Notes under the pieces: model-generated | What the model saw: the letters and a program-made list of their open reading frames with translations, nothing else | Databases searched by the model: none | What the model was told of the DNA's origin: nothing | Assembly (NCBI RefSeq): GCF_000759715.1 | Contig: NZ_BBLU01000007.1 | Span: 107,387 to 171,386, forward strand | Reading direction: 5' to 3' | Length of the DNA stretch: 64,000 nucleotides | Source: Demequina mangrovi | Lineage (GTDB): Bacteria; Actinomycetota; Actinomycetes; Actinomycetales; Demequinaceae | Shown here: positions 45,256 to 53,501 of the stretch, piece after piece | Position numbering within the stretch: the stretch's first letter is position 1 | How the letters are laid out: every line of letters starts with the position of its first letter | Position numbers and translations under genes: made by a program

Positions 45256-46263
45256 TCAGGCCGCCTCGTCCTCGAGCGGCGCCGCGGAGGCGGGCTCGAC
45301 GGAGACGGTGACGCGGTCGCCGCGCGTGCGGCGGTGGCCGGCGCCGATGTTCGGCTCGAGCGCGGTGATGCGGGCGCCCAGGCCGTCCAGGTCGACGACG
45401 ATCCGGTGCTCGGGGCCGGTGTAGATGACCTCGGCGATGGTGCCGGGGACGCCTCCTGCGGGGGCGTCGAGCAGGACGCGCTCGGGGCGCACGGCCATGG
45501 GGGCGCGGGCGAGGCCGAGCGCCTCGGCCACCTCGGGCTCGAGCAGGGTCGCGGAGCCCACGAACGAGGCGATGAAGCGGTTGCGCGGGTGGTCGTAGAC
45601 CTCGCGCGGGGTCCCGAGCTGGACCACCTCTCCGGCGTCGAACACCGCGACGCGGTCGCTCAGGGTGAGCGCCTCGTCCTGATCGTGGGTGACGAAGACG
45701 AACGTGATGCCCAGCGAGCGCTGGAGCTCCTTGAGCTCGACCTGCATCTGCTCACGCAGCTTGAGGTCGAGCGCGCCGAGCGGCTCGTCGAGCAGCAGCG
45801 CCTGCGGGCGCAGCACGATCGCCCGGGCGAGCGCGACGCGCTGGCGCTGGCCGCCGGAGAGCTCATGCGGGCGCCGGTCCTCGAGGCCCGCCAGCCTGAC
45901 CTGCCCGAGCGCCTCCTCGGCGCGGGCGCGGCGCTCCTTGCGGGCGACCCCGGCGACCTTGAGCCCGTACTCGACGTTCGCGATGACGCTGAGGTGGGGG
46001 AAGAGCGCGTAGTCCTGGAAGACCGTGTTGACCGGGCGTGCGAAGGGTGCGAGGGCGGTGACGTCCGCGCCGAAGAGCTCGACGGTGCCGCTGGTCGGCT
46101 GCTCGAAGCCCGCGATGCACCGGAGCACGGTGGTCTTGCCGGAACCCGACGGTCCGAGCATCGAGAAGAACTCCCCCGGCTCGATGTCGAGGTCGAGATC
46201 GGCGACCGCGACGGTCTCGCCGAAGCGCTTGTGCAGGCCCCTCAGGCGGATGGCTGAATCCAT
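45256..46263 (-). CDS. Polyamine-type ABC transporter ATP-binding protein (PotA-like)
   Basis: A 335-residue importer ATPase with Walker A GPSGSGKTTVLRCIAGFE near residues 37-54, Q-loop, signature LSGGQRQRVALARAI, Walker B LLLDEPLGALD and switch His in VTHDQDEAL. The C-terminal ~100 residues form the TOBE regulatory domain (APMAVRPERVLLD). It is first in the leftward operon. Its promoter region contains palindromes likely bound by the divergent GntR regulator. Confidence 0.93.
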   Translation of the reverse strand: MDSAIRLRGLHKRFGETVAVADLDLDIEPGEFFSMLGPSGSGKTTVLRCIAGFEQPTSGTVELFGADVTALAPFARPVNTVFQDYALFPHLSVIANVEYGLKVAGVARKERRARAEEALGQVRLAGLEDRRPHELSGGQRQRVALARAIVLRPQALLLDEPLGALDLKLREQMQVELKELQRSLGITFVFVTHDQDEALTLSDRVAVFDAGEVVQLGTPREVYDHPRNRFIASFVGSATLLEPEVAEALGLARAPMAVRPERVLLDAPAGGVPGTIAEVIYTGPEHRIVVDLDGLGARITALEPNIGAGHRRTRGDRVTVSVEPASAAPLEDEAA

Positions 46264-46273
46264 GCGGACTATT

Positions 46274-46340
46274 CATCTGGTTCCAGATGTCTTTCACAAG
46301 ACCCCTCGTGTAACGGTTCCATTAAATCTCTGGATCCAGA
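46274..46340. promoter_or_regulatory. Two operator palindromes between the ABC operon and the GntR gene
   Basis: CATCTGGTTCCAGATG (46274-46289) and TCTGGATCCAGA (46329-46340) share TCTGG-n2-CCAGA. Their centres are 53 bp apart, about five helical turns. Such paired dyads in a divergent promoter region fit binding by the adjacent FadR-type GntR regulator. Confidence 0.7.
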
Positions 46341-46377
46341 CCTTTCCGGTGGCGCGGCCCACCGTCACAATGGCGGG

Positions 46378-47139
46378 ATGGGACTCACCTGGGGCACGGG
46401 CGCGCATGCCGCCCGCTCCGCCACGCACGCCGCGATCTTCGCGCCGCTCGCGCCGCTCGGGCGCGCGGAGGCCGTCGCCCAGCGCCTCGCCGACGCGATC
46501 CACCTGGGGCTCCTCGAGCAGGGGGAGCGCCTCCCCACGGAGCAGGACCTGGGCAGGCAGTTCGGCGTCGCGACCGTGACCGCGCGCGAGGCGCTCGAGT
46601 CGCTGCGCGCCGCGGGCCTCATCGAGACGCGCCGCGGACGTGCGGGCGGCAGCTTCGTGTGCGGCAGCGGGGACGATGCACGTGCCGTGCTCATCTCGCG
46701 GCTCGCGATGCTCTCGCGCGTCGAGCTGCGCGACATGGGCCTGGTGTACGGCGTGATCGCGGGGGCGGCGGCGGAGCGCGCGGCGCTCTTCGCCACCGCC
46801 GATGAGGTCCGCTCGCTGGGCACGCTGGTCGAGGACGGCGCGGTCTCGAGCGGCGCGGCCGCGCGGCGCGCGGAGAACGGCATCCGCATCGAGGTCGCCG
46901 CGCTGTCACGCTCCGCGCGGCTCGTCGCGGAGCAGGTCCGGCTGCAGTCCGAGTTCGGCCCGCTGCTGTGGATCGCCCTGCAGGAGCACGGAGTGGTGAC
47001 CGGCAACGCGGCGCGTCACCGACGCCTGGTCGAGGCGATCGGGAACGAGAGCCCCGAGGAGGCCCGCGGCATCGTCACGGAGCAGGTGGGCTGGCTGCTC
47101 GACCGCCTGCTCGCGATCCGCGAGGGCATCGAGCGATGA
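46378..47139 (+). CDS. GntR family regulator, FadR/FCD subfamily
   Basis: A 253-residue repressor. The winged helix-turn-helix is at residues ~25-95 (RLADAIHLGLLEQGERLPTEQDLGRQF, then VTAREALESLRAAGLIETRRGRAGG). The helical FCD ligand domain fills the rest, with histidines in the final part (HGVVTGNAARHRRLVEAI) that often bind a metal. A -10-like CACAAT lies six bases before the ATG, so the message is probably leaderless. It is divergent from the polyamine-type ABC operon and overlaps the following Cache gene, so it likely senses the transported compound. Confidence 0.88.
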   Translation: MGLTWGTGAHAARSATHAAIFAPLAPLGRAEAVAQRLADAIHLGLLEQGERLPTEQDLGRQFGVATVTAREALESLRAAGLIETRRGRAGGSFVCGSGDDARAVLISRLAMLSRVELRDMGLVYGVIAGAAAERAALFATADEVRSLGTLVEDGAVSSGAAARRAENGIRIEVAALSRSARLVAEQVRLQSEFGPLLWIALQEHGVVTGNAARHRRLVEAIGNESPEEARGIVTEQVGWLLDRLLAIREGIER

Positions 47140-47852
47140 TCGTCACCGCCATCGTCGAGATCGCCGACGTGCTCGGCGCGGCCCTCGCGCCCGTCTTCGC
47201 CGAGGTCCTCGACTGGCGCACGCGGCTCGAGCGCTCCCTGGGAACCGAGAGCCCGAGCGGCGGCGCGGTCGACGAGGCGGTCGAGTGGCTGGTCGCACCC
47301 GCGCTCGATGATGCGCGGCCGATGCTCGGCGCCGGCTTCGTCGCGGCCCCGGGCTACCTCGAGGACGCCCCGTGGCACCTCGCGTGGTGGCTCAGCGCGG
47401 CCAACGGTGTGGGCCTCGGCGGGCGCGAGGGGTCGCTGCGCCGCCTCGCTTCCGTGGAGAACCCGCTCGACGCCTCGTTCCACGACTACACGCGCCTCGA
47501 GTGGTGGCGGGGAGCGGTGGAGTCCGGCGGGCTCTACCTGACGGGTCCGTACATCGACTACCTCTGCACCGACGAGCTCACGCTCACGCTCACCGCGCCG
47601 GTGACGGTGGACGGTCGGCTCGCCGGCGTGGTCGGCGCCGATCTCTCGGTCGCGCGCCTCGAGCGCCTCACCGACGGCGTGCTGGGGCGTGCGCCTGTGC
47701 CCGCCGTGCTCGGGACCGCCGCGGGACGCGTGATCGCCGCCACGGATGCGGCCGTCGAGCCGGGCACGCCGGCGCGCCGGCTGGGCTCGACCGGCGAGTG
47801 GCATCCCGTCCCCGGCTGCGGCGGGACGCTCGCCGTCGCGCGCAGCGCGTGA
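47136..47852 (+). CDS. Free-standing Cache-domain protein
   Basis: A 238-residue protein with no signal peptide or membrane helix. It begins IVTAIVEIADVLGAALAPVFAEV and has the Cache ligand-binding pattern in its C-terminal half: YTRLEWWRGAVESGGLYLTGPYIDYLCTDELTLTLTAPV, then GRLAGVVGADLSV. Cache domains are normally extracellular sensors tethered to kinases or chemoreceptors; here it is soluble and translationally coupled (ATGA) to the GntR gene. Sensing or binding of the ABC substrate in the cytoplasm is plausible, perhaps to inform GntR. Inferred from context. Confidence 0.75.
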   Translation: MIVTAIVEIADVLGAALAPVFAEVLDWRTRLERSLGTESPSGGAVDEAVEWLVAPALDDARPMLGAGFVAAPGYLEDAPWHLAWWLSAANGVGLGGREGSLRRLASVENPLDASFHDYTRLEWWRGAVESGGLYLTGPYIDYLCTDELTLTLTAPVTVDGRLAGVVGADLSVARLERLTDGVLGRAPVPAVLGTAAGRVIAATDAAVEPGTPARRLGSTGEWHPVPGCGGTLAVARSA

Positions 47853-47891
47853 CGCGACCCACGTCCCGCATCGTGCTCGCGCACGCGCCGT

Positions 47892-47928
47892 TACGATTGA
47901 TCCATGGCAGCTTTCCAACGTTGTAACA
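47892..47928 (+). promoter_or_regulatory. Leaderless promoter and LacI-like operator at the GH127 start
   Basis: -10 TACGAT (47892-47897) lies six bases before ATG 47904. TTCCAACGTTGTAA (47913-47926) is an imperfect palindrome centred on CAACGTTG, a typical LacI-family core. It would lie at about +10 to +25 of the transcript, a good position for repression. No lacI gene is in the window. Confidence 0.5.
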
Positions 47929-50201
47929 GCACGCCTGCACGGTCCTTCCCGCGCGGTTCCGTCGCCCTCACCGGCGGCCCGCTCCTCGCAGCGCTCGACC
48001 GGTCGATCGCGACCGCTCTCGCCCACGACCCGCAGCGGTTCCTCGCCCCCTACCGCCGCGAGGCGGGCCTGCCCGCCGTCGCCGAGTCCTACGGCGACTG
48101 GGAGTCGCGAGGCCTCGACGGGCATATCGGCGGGCACTACCTGTCCGCGCTCTCGCACCTCTACGCCGCGACGGGCCGCGAGGACATCCTCGAGCGCCTG
48201 CGCGCGATGCTCGACGGCCTCCAGGAGTGCCAGGACGCCGTCGGCACCGGCTACCTCGGCGGCACGCCCCGCGGCGTCGCGCTCGGGGAGGAGCTCCGCG
48301 AGGGTCGCATCGATGCGGAGCCCTTCGCGCTCAACGGCCGCTGGGTGCCGATGTACAACCTCCACAAGGTGTTCAACGGGCTCATCGACGCCTACGACGC
48401 CGCCTGCCAGGACGATGCGCTCACCATGGCGATCGCGTGGGCGGACTGGTGGATGGGCATCAGCGCGCAGCTCTCGGACGCGCAGATCGAGCAGATCCTC
48501 ACCGCCGAGTTCGGCGGCATGAACGACGCCTTCTTCCGGCTCGCGACCATCACGGGGCGCGAGGACCTCGTCGCCGAGGCGCGCCGCTGGTCGCACCGCC
48601 TGCTCCTCGACCCCCTCATCGCGGGCGAGGACCGGCTCAACGGGCTCCACGCGAACACCCAGGTGCCCAAGGTGGTCGGGTACGCGCGCTCGGGCGCCCC
48701 GGACCTCGTCGACGCCGCGCACGTCTTCTGGGACGAGGTGGTGGGCGACCGCACCGTGTCGATCGGCGGGCACGGCGTGCGCGAGCACTTCCACGCGCTC
48801 GACGACTTCCGTCCGATGATCCTCGACCCCATGGGCCCCGAGTCGTGCAACACGTTCGGGATGCTCGCGCTGACCGACCTGTTCCGTCAGGACTCGAGCC
48901 GGCTCGACCTGGTCGAGTACGCGGAGCGCGCGATCCTCAACCACGCCCTCACCGCGCAGCACCCCGAGCACGGCGGCTTCGTCTACTTCTCCCCGATGCG
49001 CCCCGCGCACTACCGCGTCTACTCGAGCCACGGCGAGTCGATGTGGTGCTGCGTGGGCAGCGGCCTCGAGGGCCACTGCCGCTACGACCGCTTCCTCTTC
49101 TCCCGCGACGGCGACAGCCCGCGCGTCGAGATGTTCGAGCCCGCGGTGCTCGACTGGGACGGCCTGCGCGTCGAGGTCCGCGCCGATCTCACGCGCGAGT
49201 GGCGCGTCGAGATCGACGTCGCCGCCGAGGCGCCGCACCGTCGTCCGGTGCGCGTCCGCATCCCCGACTGGACCGATGGCGCGGTGCTCGCCGTGGACGG
49301 CGAGACCGAGGACGTCGCCCCCGGCGTCGGCGAGGTCGCGCTCGATCGGGTGTGGGAGGGCACCACGCGCCTCGTGCTCGAGCTGCGCCCGCGTCTCACC
49401 ATCGAGCGGCTGCCCGACGGCTCGCCGTGGGCGTCGTTCCGCTACGGGCCCTTCGTGCTCGCGCATCGTGACGGCGCCGACGACCTCGAGGGGATGATCG
49501 CGACCGGCGACGGCGCACCCCACCTCGCGCTCGGGCCCAAGCGCCGCATGATCGAGACCCCCGCGGTGCTCGCGAACGGACCTGACGGGGTCCTCGAGCT
49601 CGCGGCTCAGGGCGCGACGGCGACGCTCACCGCGTGGCGCCTCGACGGCGACGAGCCGGTCGAGGTGACGCTCGCGCTCGAGCCCTACGCCGGCATCCAC
49701 GACGAGCGCTGCACCGTGTACTTCCCGGTGGGCGAGTCGGCCGAGGAGCCGCGCGAGATGCTGCGCCGCCTCGACCTCGACGAGCAGGAGGACGCGGACG
49801 TCGTCGACCTGGTCGCGCCGGGCGAGCAGCAGTCGGAGATGGACCACGGGTACGTCTCGGAGGCCTCGCGGATCGAGTGGATCTACGCGGCGCGCTGGCG
49901 CATGGCCGAGGGCTGGTTCTCGTACGTCCTCAAGCCGCGCACCCCCGGCGCGCACGTGGTCCGGATCCGGACCCTCGTCGACCGGCCCGACGGCACGGAA
50001 GGAGCGGTCGTGCGCCTCGCGGGCGAGGTCGCGACGCCGGTCGCGACCGAGCAGCGCAACATCCCGCTCTACGGCGACATCGTCGAGGCCCTCTACGCGG
50101 TCGACGTCCCGGCCGAGGGCGTCGAGGTGCGCTTCGAGGCCGGTTCGGGCGGGGCCACCGCGGGCGTCGTCGCGGTCGCGCTCATGACGCCCGCCTCCTG
50201 A
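47904..50201 (+). CDS. Glycoside hydrolase family 127 (beta-L-arabinofuranosidase-like)
   Basis: A 765-residue GH127 (DUF1680) enzyme; characterised members release beta-L-arabinofuranose from plant glycans. The (alpha/alpha)6 barrel occupies residues ~20-400, with HIGGHYLSALS, GYLGG, PMYNLHKVFNGLIDAY, TGPESCNTFGML-like CNTFGML and the Cys pair in ESMWCCVGSGLEGH, which holds the zinc-thiolate nucleophile in the family. Beta-sandwich domains follow (~420-765). No signal peptide is seen, so it acts on imported sugars. It is a single-gene unit flanked by a strong terminator. Precise linkage specificity is not certain. Confidence 0.9.
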   Translation: MAAFQRCNSTPARSFPRGSVALTGGPLLAALDRSIATALAHDPQRFLAPYRREAGLPAVAESYGDWESRGLDGHIGGHYLSALSHLYAATGREDILERLRAMLDGLQECQDAVGTGYLGGTPRGVALGEELREGRIDAEPFALNGRWVPMYNLHKVFNGLIDAYDAACQDDALTMAIAWADWWMGISAQLSDAQIEQILTAEFGGMNDAFFRLATITGREDLVAEARRWSHRLLLDPLIAGEDRLNGLHANTQVPKVVGYARSGAPDLVDAAHVFWDEVVGDRTVSIGGHGVREHFHALDDFRPMILDPMGPESCNTFGMLALTDLFRQDSSRLDLVEYAERAILNHALTAQHPEHGGFVYFSPMRPAHYRVYSSHGESMWCCVGSGLEGHCRYDRFLFSRDGDSPRVEMFEPAVLDWDGLRVEVRADLTREWRVEIDVAAEAPHRRPVRVRIPDWTDGAVLAVDGETEDVAPGVGEVALDRVWEGTTRLVLELRPRLTIERLPDGSPWASFRYGPFVLAHRDGADDLEGMIATGDGAPHLALGPKRRMIETPAVLANGPDGVLELAAQGATATLTAWRLDGDEPVEVTLALEPYAGIHDERCTVYFPVGESAEEPREMLRRLDLDEQEDADVVDLVAPGEQQSEMDHGYVSEASRIEWIYAARWRMAEGWFSYVLKPRTPGAHVVRIRTLVDRPDGTEGAVVRLAGEVATPVATEQRNIPLYGDIVEALYAVDVPAEGVEVRFEAGSGGATAGVVAVALMTPAS

Positions 50202-50222
50202 CGCGCGCGGCCACGGCCGCAG

Positions 50223-50262
50223 ACGACGAGGGGCCCGGCCGAACGGCCGGGCCCCTCGTCGT
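50223..50262. terminator. Bidirectional terminator after the GH127 gene
   Basis: A perfect 18-bp stem (50223-50240 with 50245-50262) closed by a GAAC tetraloop, between convergent genes. Confidence 0.88.
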
Positions 50263-50270
50263 GCGACGGG

Positions 50271-51167
50271 TTACTTCTCGTCGCTCTTGAGCTCCTCGGC
50301 GGCGTCCTCCCAGACATCGCCGGCGTCGTCGATGGTCGAGACGACCTCCTCGGTCGCGCGGGCGCGGGCCTCGTCGGCCGCCTCCTTCACCTTCTTGGCC
50401 TCGGACACCGCGGTGTCCTTGACCTTGGTGAAGGCCGGACCGGCGACGTCCGCGACCTTCTTCGCCTCGGTCACCGCGGTGTCCTTGACGTGCTCGGCGG
50501 CCGGCACCGCGGCCTCCTTGACCTTCTCGTACGTGGGCCCGGCCTTGTCGGTGATGACCTCGGCGGCGGCGTTGGCGGCGGCGGTCGCGGCGTCCGCGGC
50601 CTTCTTCGCGGCGTCCGCGGCGGCGTCGACGGCCTTGTTCACGTTGCGGCGGACCTGGTCCTTGAGGTCGCCCTCGGCGGCGAACTCCCACTCCTCGTCC
50701 TCGCCGGCCCAGGCGTCGCGACCCTGGTCGCGGCGGGCCCACACGACGACGGCCGCGGCGGCGGCTCCCGCCAGCATGATCGGGATGAGCACCTTGCCCC
50801 ACGAGCGGCCCTTCGGCTCGTCCGCGTCCGTGTACGCCGCATCGTCCACCGCGGCCAGTACGGCCGGGATGGCCGCGCCGACGATCGCGGCGTGCGCGAC
50901 GTCCGTCCACTCCGACGCCTTGACGCCGGCCTTGTGGACGTAGGGCGAGGCCTTCTTCGCACCCGAGTGGTACGCGTCCTGGACCTTGGGCGAGGCCCAG
51001 TCCTTCGCGTGCTCGACCTGCGGGCCGGCCCACTCCTTCGCCCGGGCAGCAGCCTTGCGCGCGGCGACCGACGCCTCTCGTGCCGCCTCCCGCGCCGCCT
51101 TGGCCGCATCGGCCGCCTGGTCGCGCGCCTTGTCGGCGTCAAAGCTCTGGAAAGTCACCTTGCTCAT
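50271..51167 (-). CDS. LEA/apolipoprotein-like Ala/Lys-rich helical protein
   Basis: A 298-residue low-complexity protein. Residues 1-95 are repeating amphipathic helix (KARDQAADAAKAAREAAREA, then KEWAGPQVEHAKDWASPKVQ). One hydrophobic segment follows at ~128-148 (VLIPIMLAGAAAAAVVVWA). Residues ~170-285 hold near-11-residue repeats of the type EHVKDTAVTEAKKVADVAGP. The pattern is like group 3 late-embryogenesis-abundant or apolipoprotein-like proteins, which protect membranes or proteins in desiccation. ATG 51167 has GGAGGAG upstream. Function inferred from composition only. Confidence 0.65.
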   Translation of the reverse strand: MSKVTFQSFDADKARDQAADAAKAAREAAREASVAARKAAARAKEWAGPQVEHAKDWASPKVQDAYHSGAKKASPYVHKAGVKASEWTDVAHAAIVGAAIPAVLAAVDDAAYTDADEPKGRSWGKVLIPIMLAGAAAAAVVVWARRDQGRDAWAGEDEEWEFAAEGDLKDQVRRNVNKAVDAAADAAKKAADAATAAANAAAEVITDKAGPTYEKVKEAAVPAAEHVKDTAVTEAKKVADVAGPAFTKVKDTAVSEAKKVKEAADEARARATEEVVSTIDDAGDVWEDAAEELKSDEK

Positions 51168-51294
51168 CCTGCGCTCCTCCTGGTCCGTGCCTGTTTCATC
51201 CTTCTCATCGGACAACAGCCACGCGTCCTCAACCCTTCCGTCCATCGTGCCACTTGCGGCGCGCACATGCGAGGGCCATGGAACAATGGCGGGC

Positions 51295-51834
51295 ATGATC
51301 GCAACCCTTCAGACCACCGCCGGGGACATCCGCATCGAGCTGTTCCCCAACCACGCGCCCGTGACCGTGAAGAACTTCGTGGGCCTCGCCACCGGCGAGA
51401 AGGAGTGGAAGAACCCCCAGACCGGAGAGAAGTCGACCGAGCCCTTCTACGACGGACTGGTGTTCCACCGCGTCATCGACGGCTTCATGGTCCAGGGCGG
51501 CTGCCCGCTCGGCACCGGCACCGGCGGACCCGGCTACAACTTCGACGACGAGATCCACCCGGAGCTCCGCTTCGACGAGCCCTACCTGCTCGCCATGGCG
51601 AACGCCGGCCAGCGCCTCAACCCCATCACCGGCCGCCCGGGCGGCACCAACGGCTCGCAGTTCTTCATCACCGTGGACAAGCCGAGCTGGCTCAACGGCA
51701 AGCACACCATCTTCGGCAAGGTCGCGGACGAGGAGTCCAAGGCCGTTGTGGACAAGATCTGCGCCGTCCCGACCGACGGCCGCGACCGTCCGCTCGAGGA
51801 CGTGATGATCACGTCCGTCACCATCGCCGAGTAA
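51295..51834 (+). CDS. ppiA: Peptidyl-prolyl cis-trans isomerase, cyclophilin type
   Basis: A 179-residue cytoplasmic cyclophilin that speeds proline isomerisation. The catalytic arginine is in FHRVIDGFMVQGG, followed by GTGTGGPGYNFDDE, LAMANAG, NGSQFFITV and WLNGKHTIFGKV. ATG 51295 fits the family start (IATLQTTAGDIRIELFP) and has AACAAT seven bases upstream, so a leaderless message is likely; ATG 51286 is the alternative. Followed by the rhomboid and crgA genes as in many actinobacteria. Confidence 0.96.
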   Translation: MIATLQTTAGDIRIELFPNHAPVTVKNFVGLATGEKEWKNPQTGEKSTEPFYDGLVFHRVIDGFMVQGGCPLGTGTGGPGYNFDDEIHPELRFDEPYLLAMANAGQRLNPITGRPGGTNGSQFFITVDKPSWLNGKHTIFGKVADEESKAVVDKICAVPTDGRDRPLEDVMITSVTIAE

Positions 51835-51840
51835 GACTCG

Positions 51841-52626
51841 ATGGCTCACGATCCGGGTGCCGCGGCGCCCACGTGCCCGCGGCACCCGGATCGGGTGTCC
51901 TACGTCCGCTGCCAGCGCTGCGGACGCCCCACCTGTCCCGAGTGCCAGCGCCCGGCGTCGGTGGGCATCCAGTGCGTCGACTGCGTGCGCGAGGCGGCAG
52001 CCCAGCGGCGACCGCTGGTCAACCGTCTGGGCTTCACGAGCGCGCACGGGACGCCCTATGTGACGTACGCGCTCATCGCCGCCAACGTGCTCGCGTTCCT
52101 CTACGGCACCTACGTGCTCGGCACGGGTCACTGGCGCGTCGACTGGGCCCTGATCCCCAATCCCGGGGTCTACCAGGAGTTCATCGCCGGCGGCGGAGAC
52201 GAGTGGTACCGCTGGATCACGTCCGGCTTCCTGCACTTCGGGCTGTGGCACCTGGGCATGAACATGTTCGTGCTGTGGCAGTTCGGCACCCAGCTGGAGC
52301 CGATCATGGGCCGCCTGCGCTACGGGCTGCTCTACCTGGCGGCGCTGCTGGGCGGCTCGGCTTCGGTCATGCTGCTGGCGTCGGGCGGCATCCACGGCGG
52401 TGCGTCGGGGGCGATCTTCGGGCTCATCGCGGGCTACGCGGTCGTCCTGAAGAAGCTGCGGCTCGACTACCGCTCGCTCATCACCACCGCGGGCCTGTGG
52501 CTGGTGCTGGGCTTCGTCATCCCGGGCGTCTCGTGGGAGGGCCACCTGGGAGGCGCGGTCGCCGGCGCGGCGACGATGCTCGCGATGCTCCACTGGGTGG
52601 ACCGCAAGCCGGCCGTCCGGCAGTAG
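51841..52626 (+). CDS. Rhomboid family intramembrane serine protease
   Basis: A 261-residue protease that cuts membrane proteins within the bilayer. Residues 10-60 form a Cys/His zinc-binding module (CPRHPDRVSYVRCQRCGRPTC, CVDC). Six membrane helices follow with SGFLHFGLWHLGMNMFVL, the serine motif GGASGAIFGL and the catalytic His in WEGHLGGAVAG, so it should be active. It starts six bases after the ppiA stop and is probably co-transcribed. Confidence 0.93.
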   Translation: MAHDPGAAAPTCPRHPDRVSYVRCQRCGRPTCPECQRPASVGIQCVDCVREAAAQRRPLVNRLGFTSAHGTPYVTYALIAANVLAFLYGTYVLGTGHWRVDWALIPNPGVYQEFIAGGGDEWYRWITSGFLHFGLWHLGMNMFVLWQFGTQLEPIMGRLRYGLLYLAALLGGSASVMLLASGGIHGGASGAIFGLIAGYAVVLKKLRLDYRSLITTAGLWLVLGFVIPGVSWEGHLGGAVAGAATMLAMLHWVDRKPAVRQ

Positions 52627-52665
52627 CGGCTCCGCCCTTCGCGGCCCGCCCGCGCCCTTTCACCG

Positions 52666-52693
52666 AGGCCCCGTCGCTCCAGCGGCGGGGCCT
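52666..52693 (+). terminator. Terminator after the rhomboid gene
   Basis: AGGCCCCG (52666-52673) and CGGGGCCT (52686-52693), 8-bp stem, 12-nt loop. Confidence 0.65.
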
Positions 52694-53132
52694 TCGTGCT
52701 GCGCTGGCGCGCCCATCTCGTGATGGGGCATCTACGGTCGCTTCCCGCGCCCACGTGCACGCCATGGGGCGCACACGGTCGGCTCGCGCGGCGACCCCCA
52801 TCGCCCCATGGGAGGCGGCGCAGGCGGCGAGGCGACCGTCAGCGCCCCATTCCGCATGGAGAGGCGGCACGCCCCGGACTGCCGCCGCGGGCCTGCGGAA
52901 CGGCTGTCCACATGCCGGACCGGGGTTATCCCCGGATCCGCCCCGGTTCATCCACAAGCGGAGCCTGTGGACAAGTACGTGGGCGAATGCCGTAATCCCC
53001 ACACTCATCCACAGATGTGAATGACATCCGTGTAGTTATCCCCATCGTTGTGCACACCCTGGGATAACTACACGGATGTGTTTTTGTCCACCGCTGTGGA
53101 GGAATCTGGGGAGAACTACAGGGGTGTGATTC
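52694..53132. other. Intergenic region with a DnaA-box-like cluster
   Basis: About 440 bp without a gene. From 52904 to 53103 it holds many DnaA-box-like words: CTGTCCACA (52904-52912), TCATCCACA (52948-52956 and 53005-53013), TGTGGACAA (52966-52974, a perfect inverted TTGTCCACA), TTATCCCCA (53036-53044), TTGTGCACA (53048-53056) and TTGTCCACC (53084-53092). This density is higher than in the dnaA-dnaN spacer. It may titrate or bind DnaA. Confidence 0.7.
53024..53079. repeat. 19-bp perfect inverted repeat with embedded box-like words
   Basis: ACATCCGTGTAGTTATCCC (53024-53042) and its exact complement (53061-53079), 18 bp apart. A third, degenerate copy in the orientation of the second arm (GAGAACTACAGGGGTGTG, 53111-53128) follows just before the crgA stop. 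Confidence 0.88.
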
Positions 53133-53381
53133 CTACTTCCAGCGGGTGAGGAGCCCCATGCCCACGGCCATGAGCACGAAGCCCACGATGAGGTTCATGT
53201 CGCCGATGCCCGGGATGGGCCAGTTGGCCTTGGTGACGTAGTAGACGACGATCCACACCGGACCCGCGACGAGCAGCGTCAGGGCGGTCGGCAGCAGCCA
53301 CTTGGGGTTGTCGGACTGGGGCTTGCCCAGGTTGCGGGGGGCCTTGTAGACCTTCGCGTCGCTCTTCTTCGATCTCGCCAC
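53133..53381 (-). CDS. crgA: Cell division protein CrgA
   Basis: An 82-residue septum-associated membrane protein that interacts with FtsZ/FtsI and others in actinobacteria. It begins VARSKKSDAKVYKAPR and has two membrane helices (WLLPTALTLLVAGPVWIVVYY and MNLIVGFVLMAVGMGLL) ending in TRWK. I choose GTG 53381, with CGGAG seven bases upstream; ATG 53405 adds eight residues. The large upstream frame is spurious. Confidence 0.92.
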   Translation of the reverse strand: MARSKKSDAKVYKAPRNLGKPQSDNPKWLLPTALTLLVAGPVWIVVYYVTKANWPIPGIGDMNLIVGFVLMAVGMGLLTRWK

Positions 53382-53501
53382 TGCAGTACTCCGTCGCTCA
53401 GCCATGCCCGCGCACCCGCGCGGGGGACCCCACCAGGGTACCGAGCGTGTCGCACGGAACGGGATTCCCGGACGATGCCCCCTCCCGTAGGCTGGTGCAT
53501 C

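Noticed and set aside
52490-53024. Frames reading through the rhomboid-crgA spacer
   Set aside because: They cross the DnaA-box cluster and have no protein family features.
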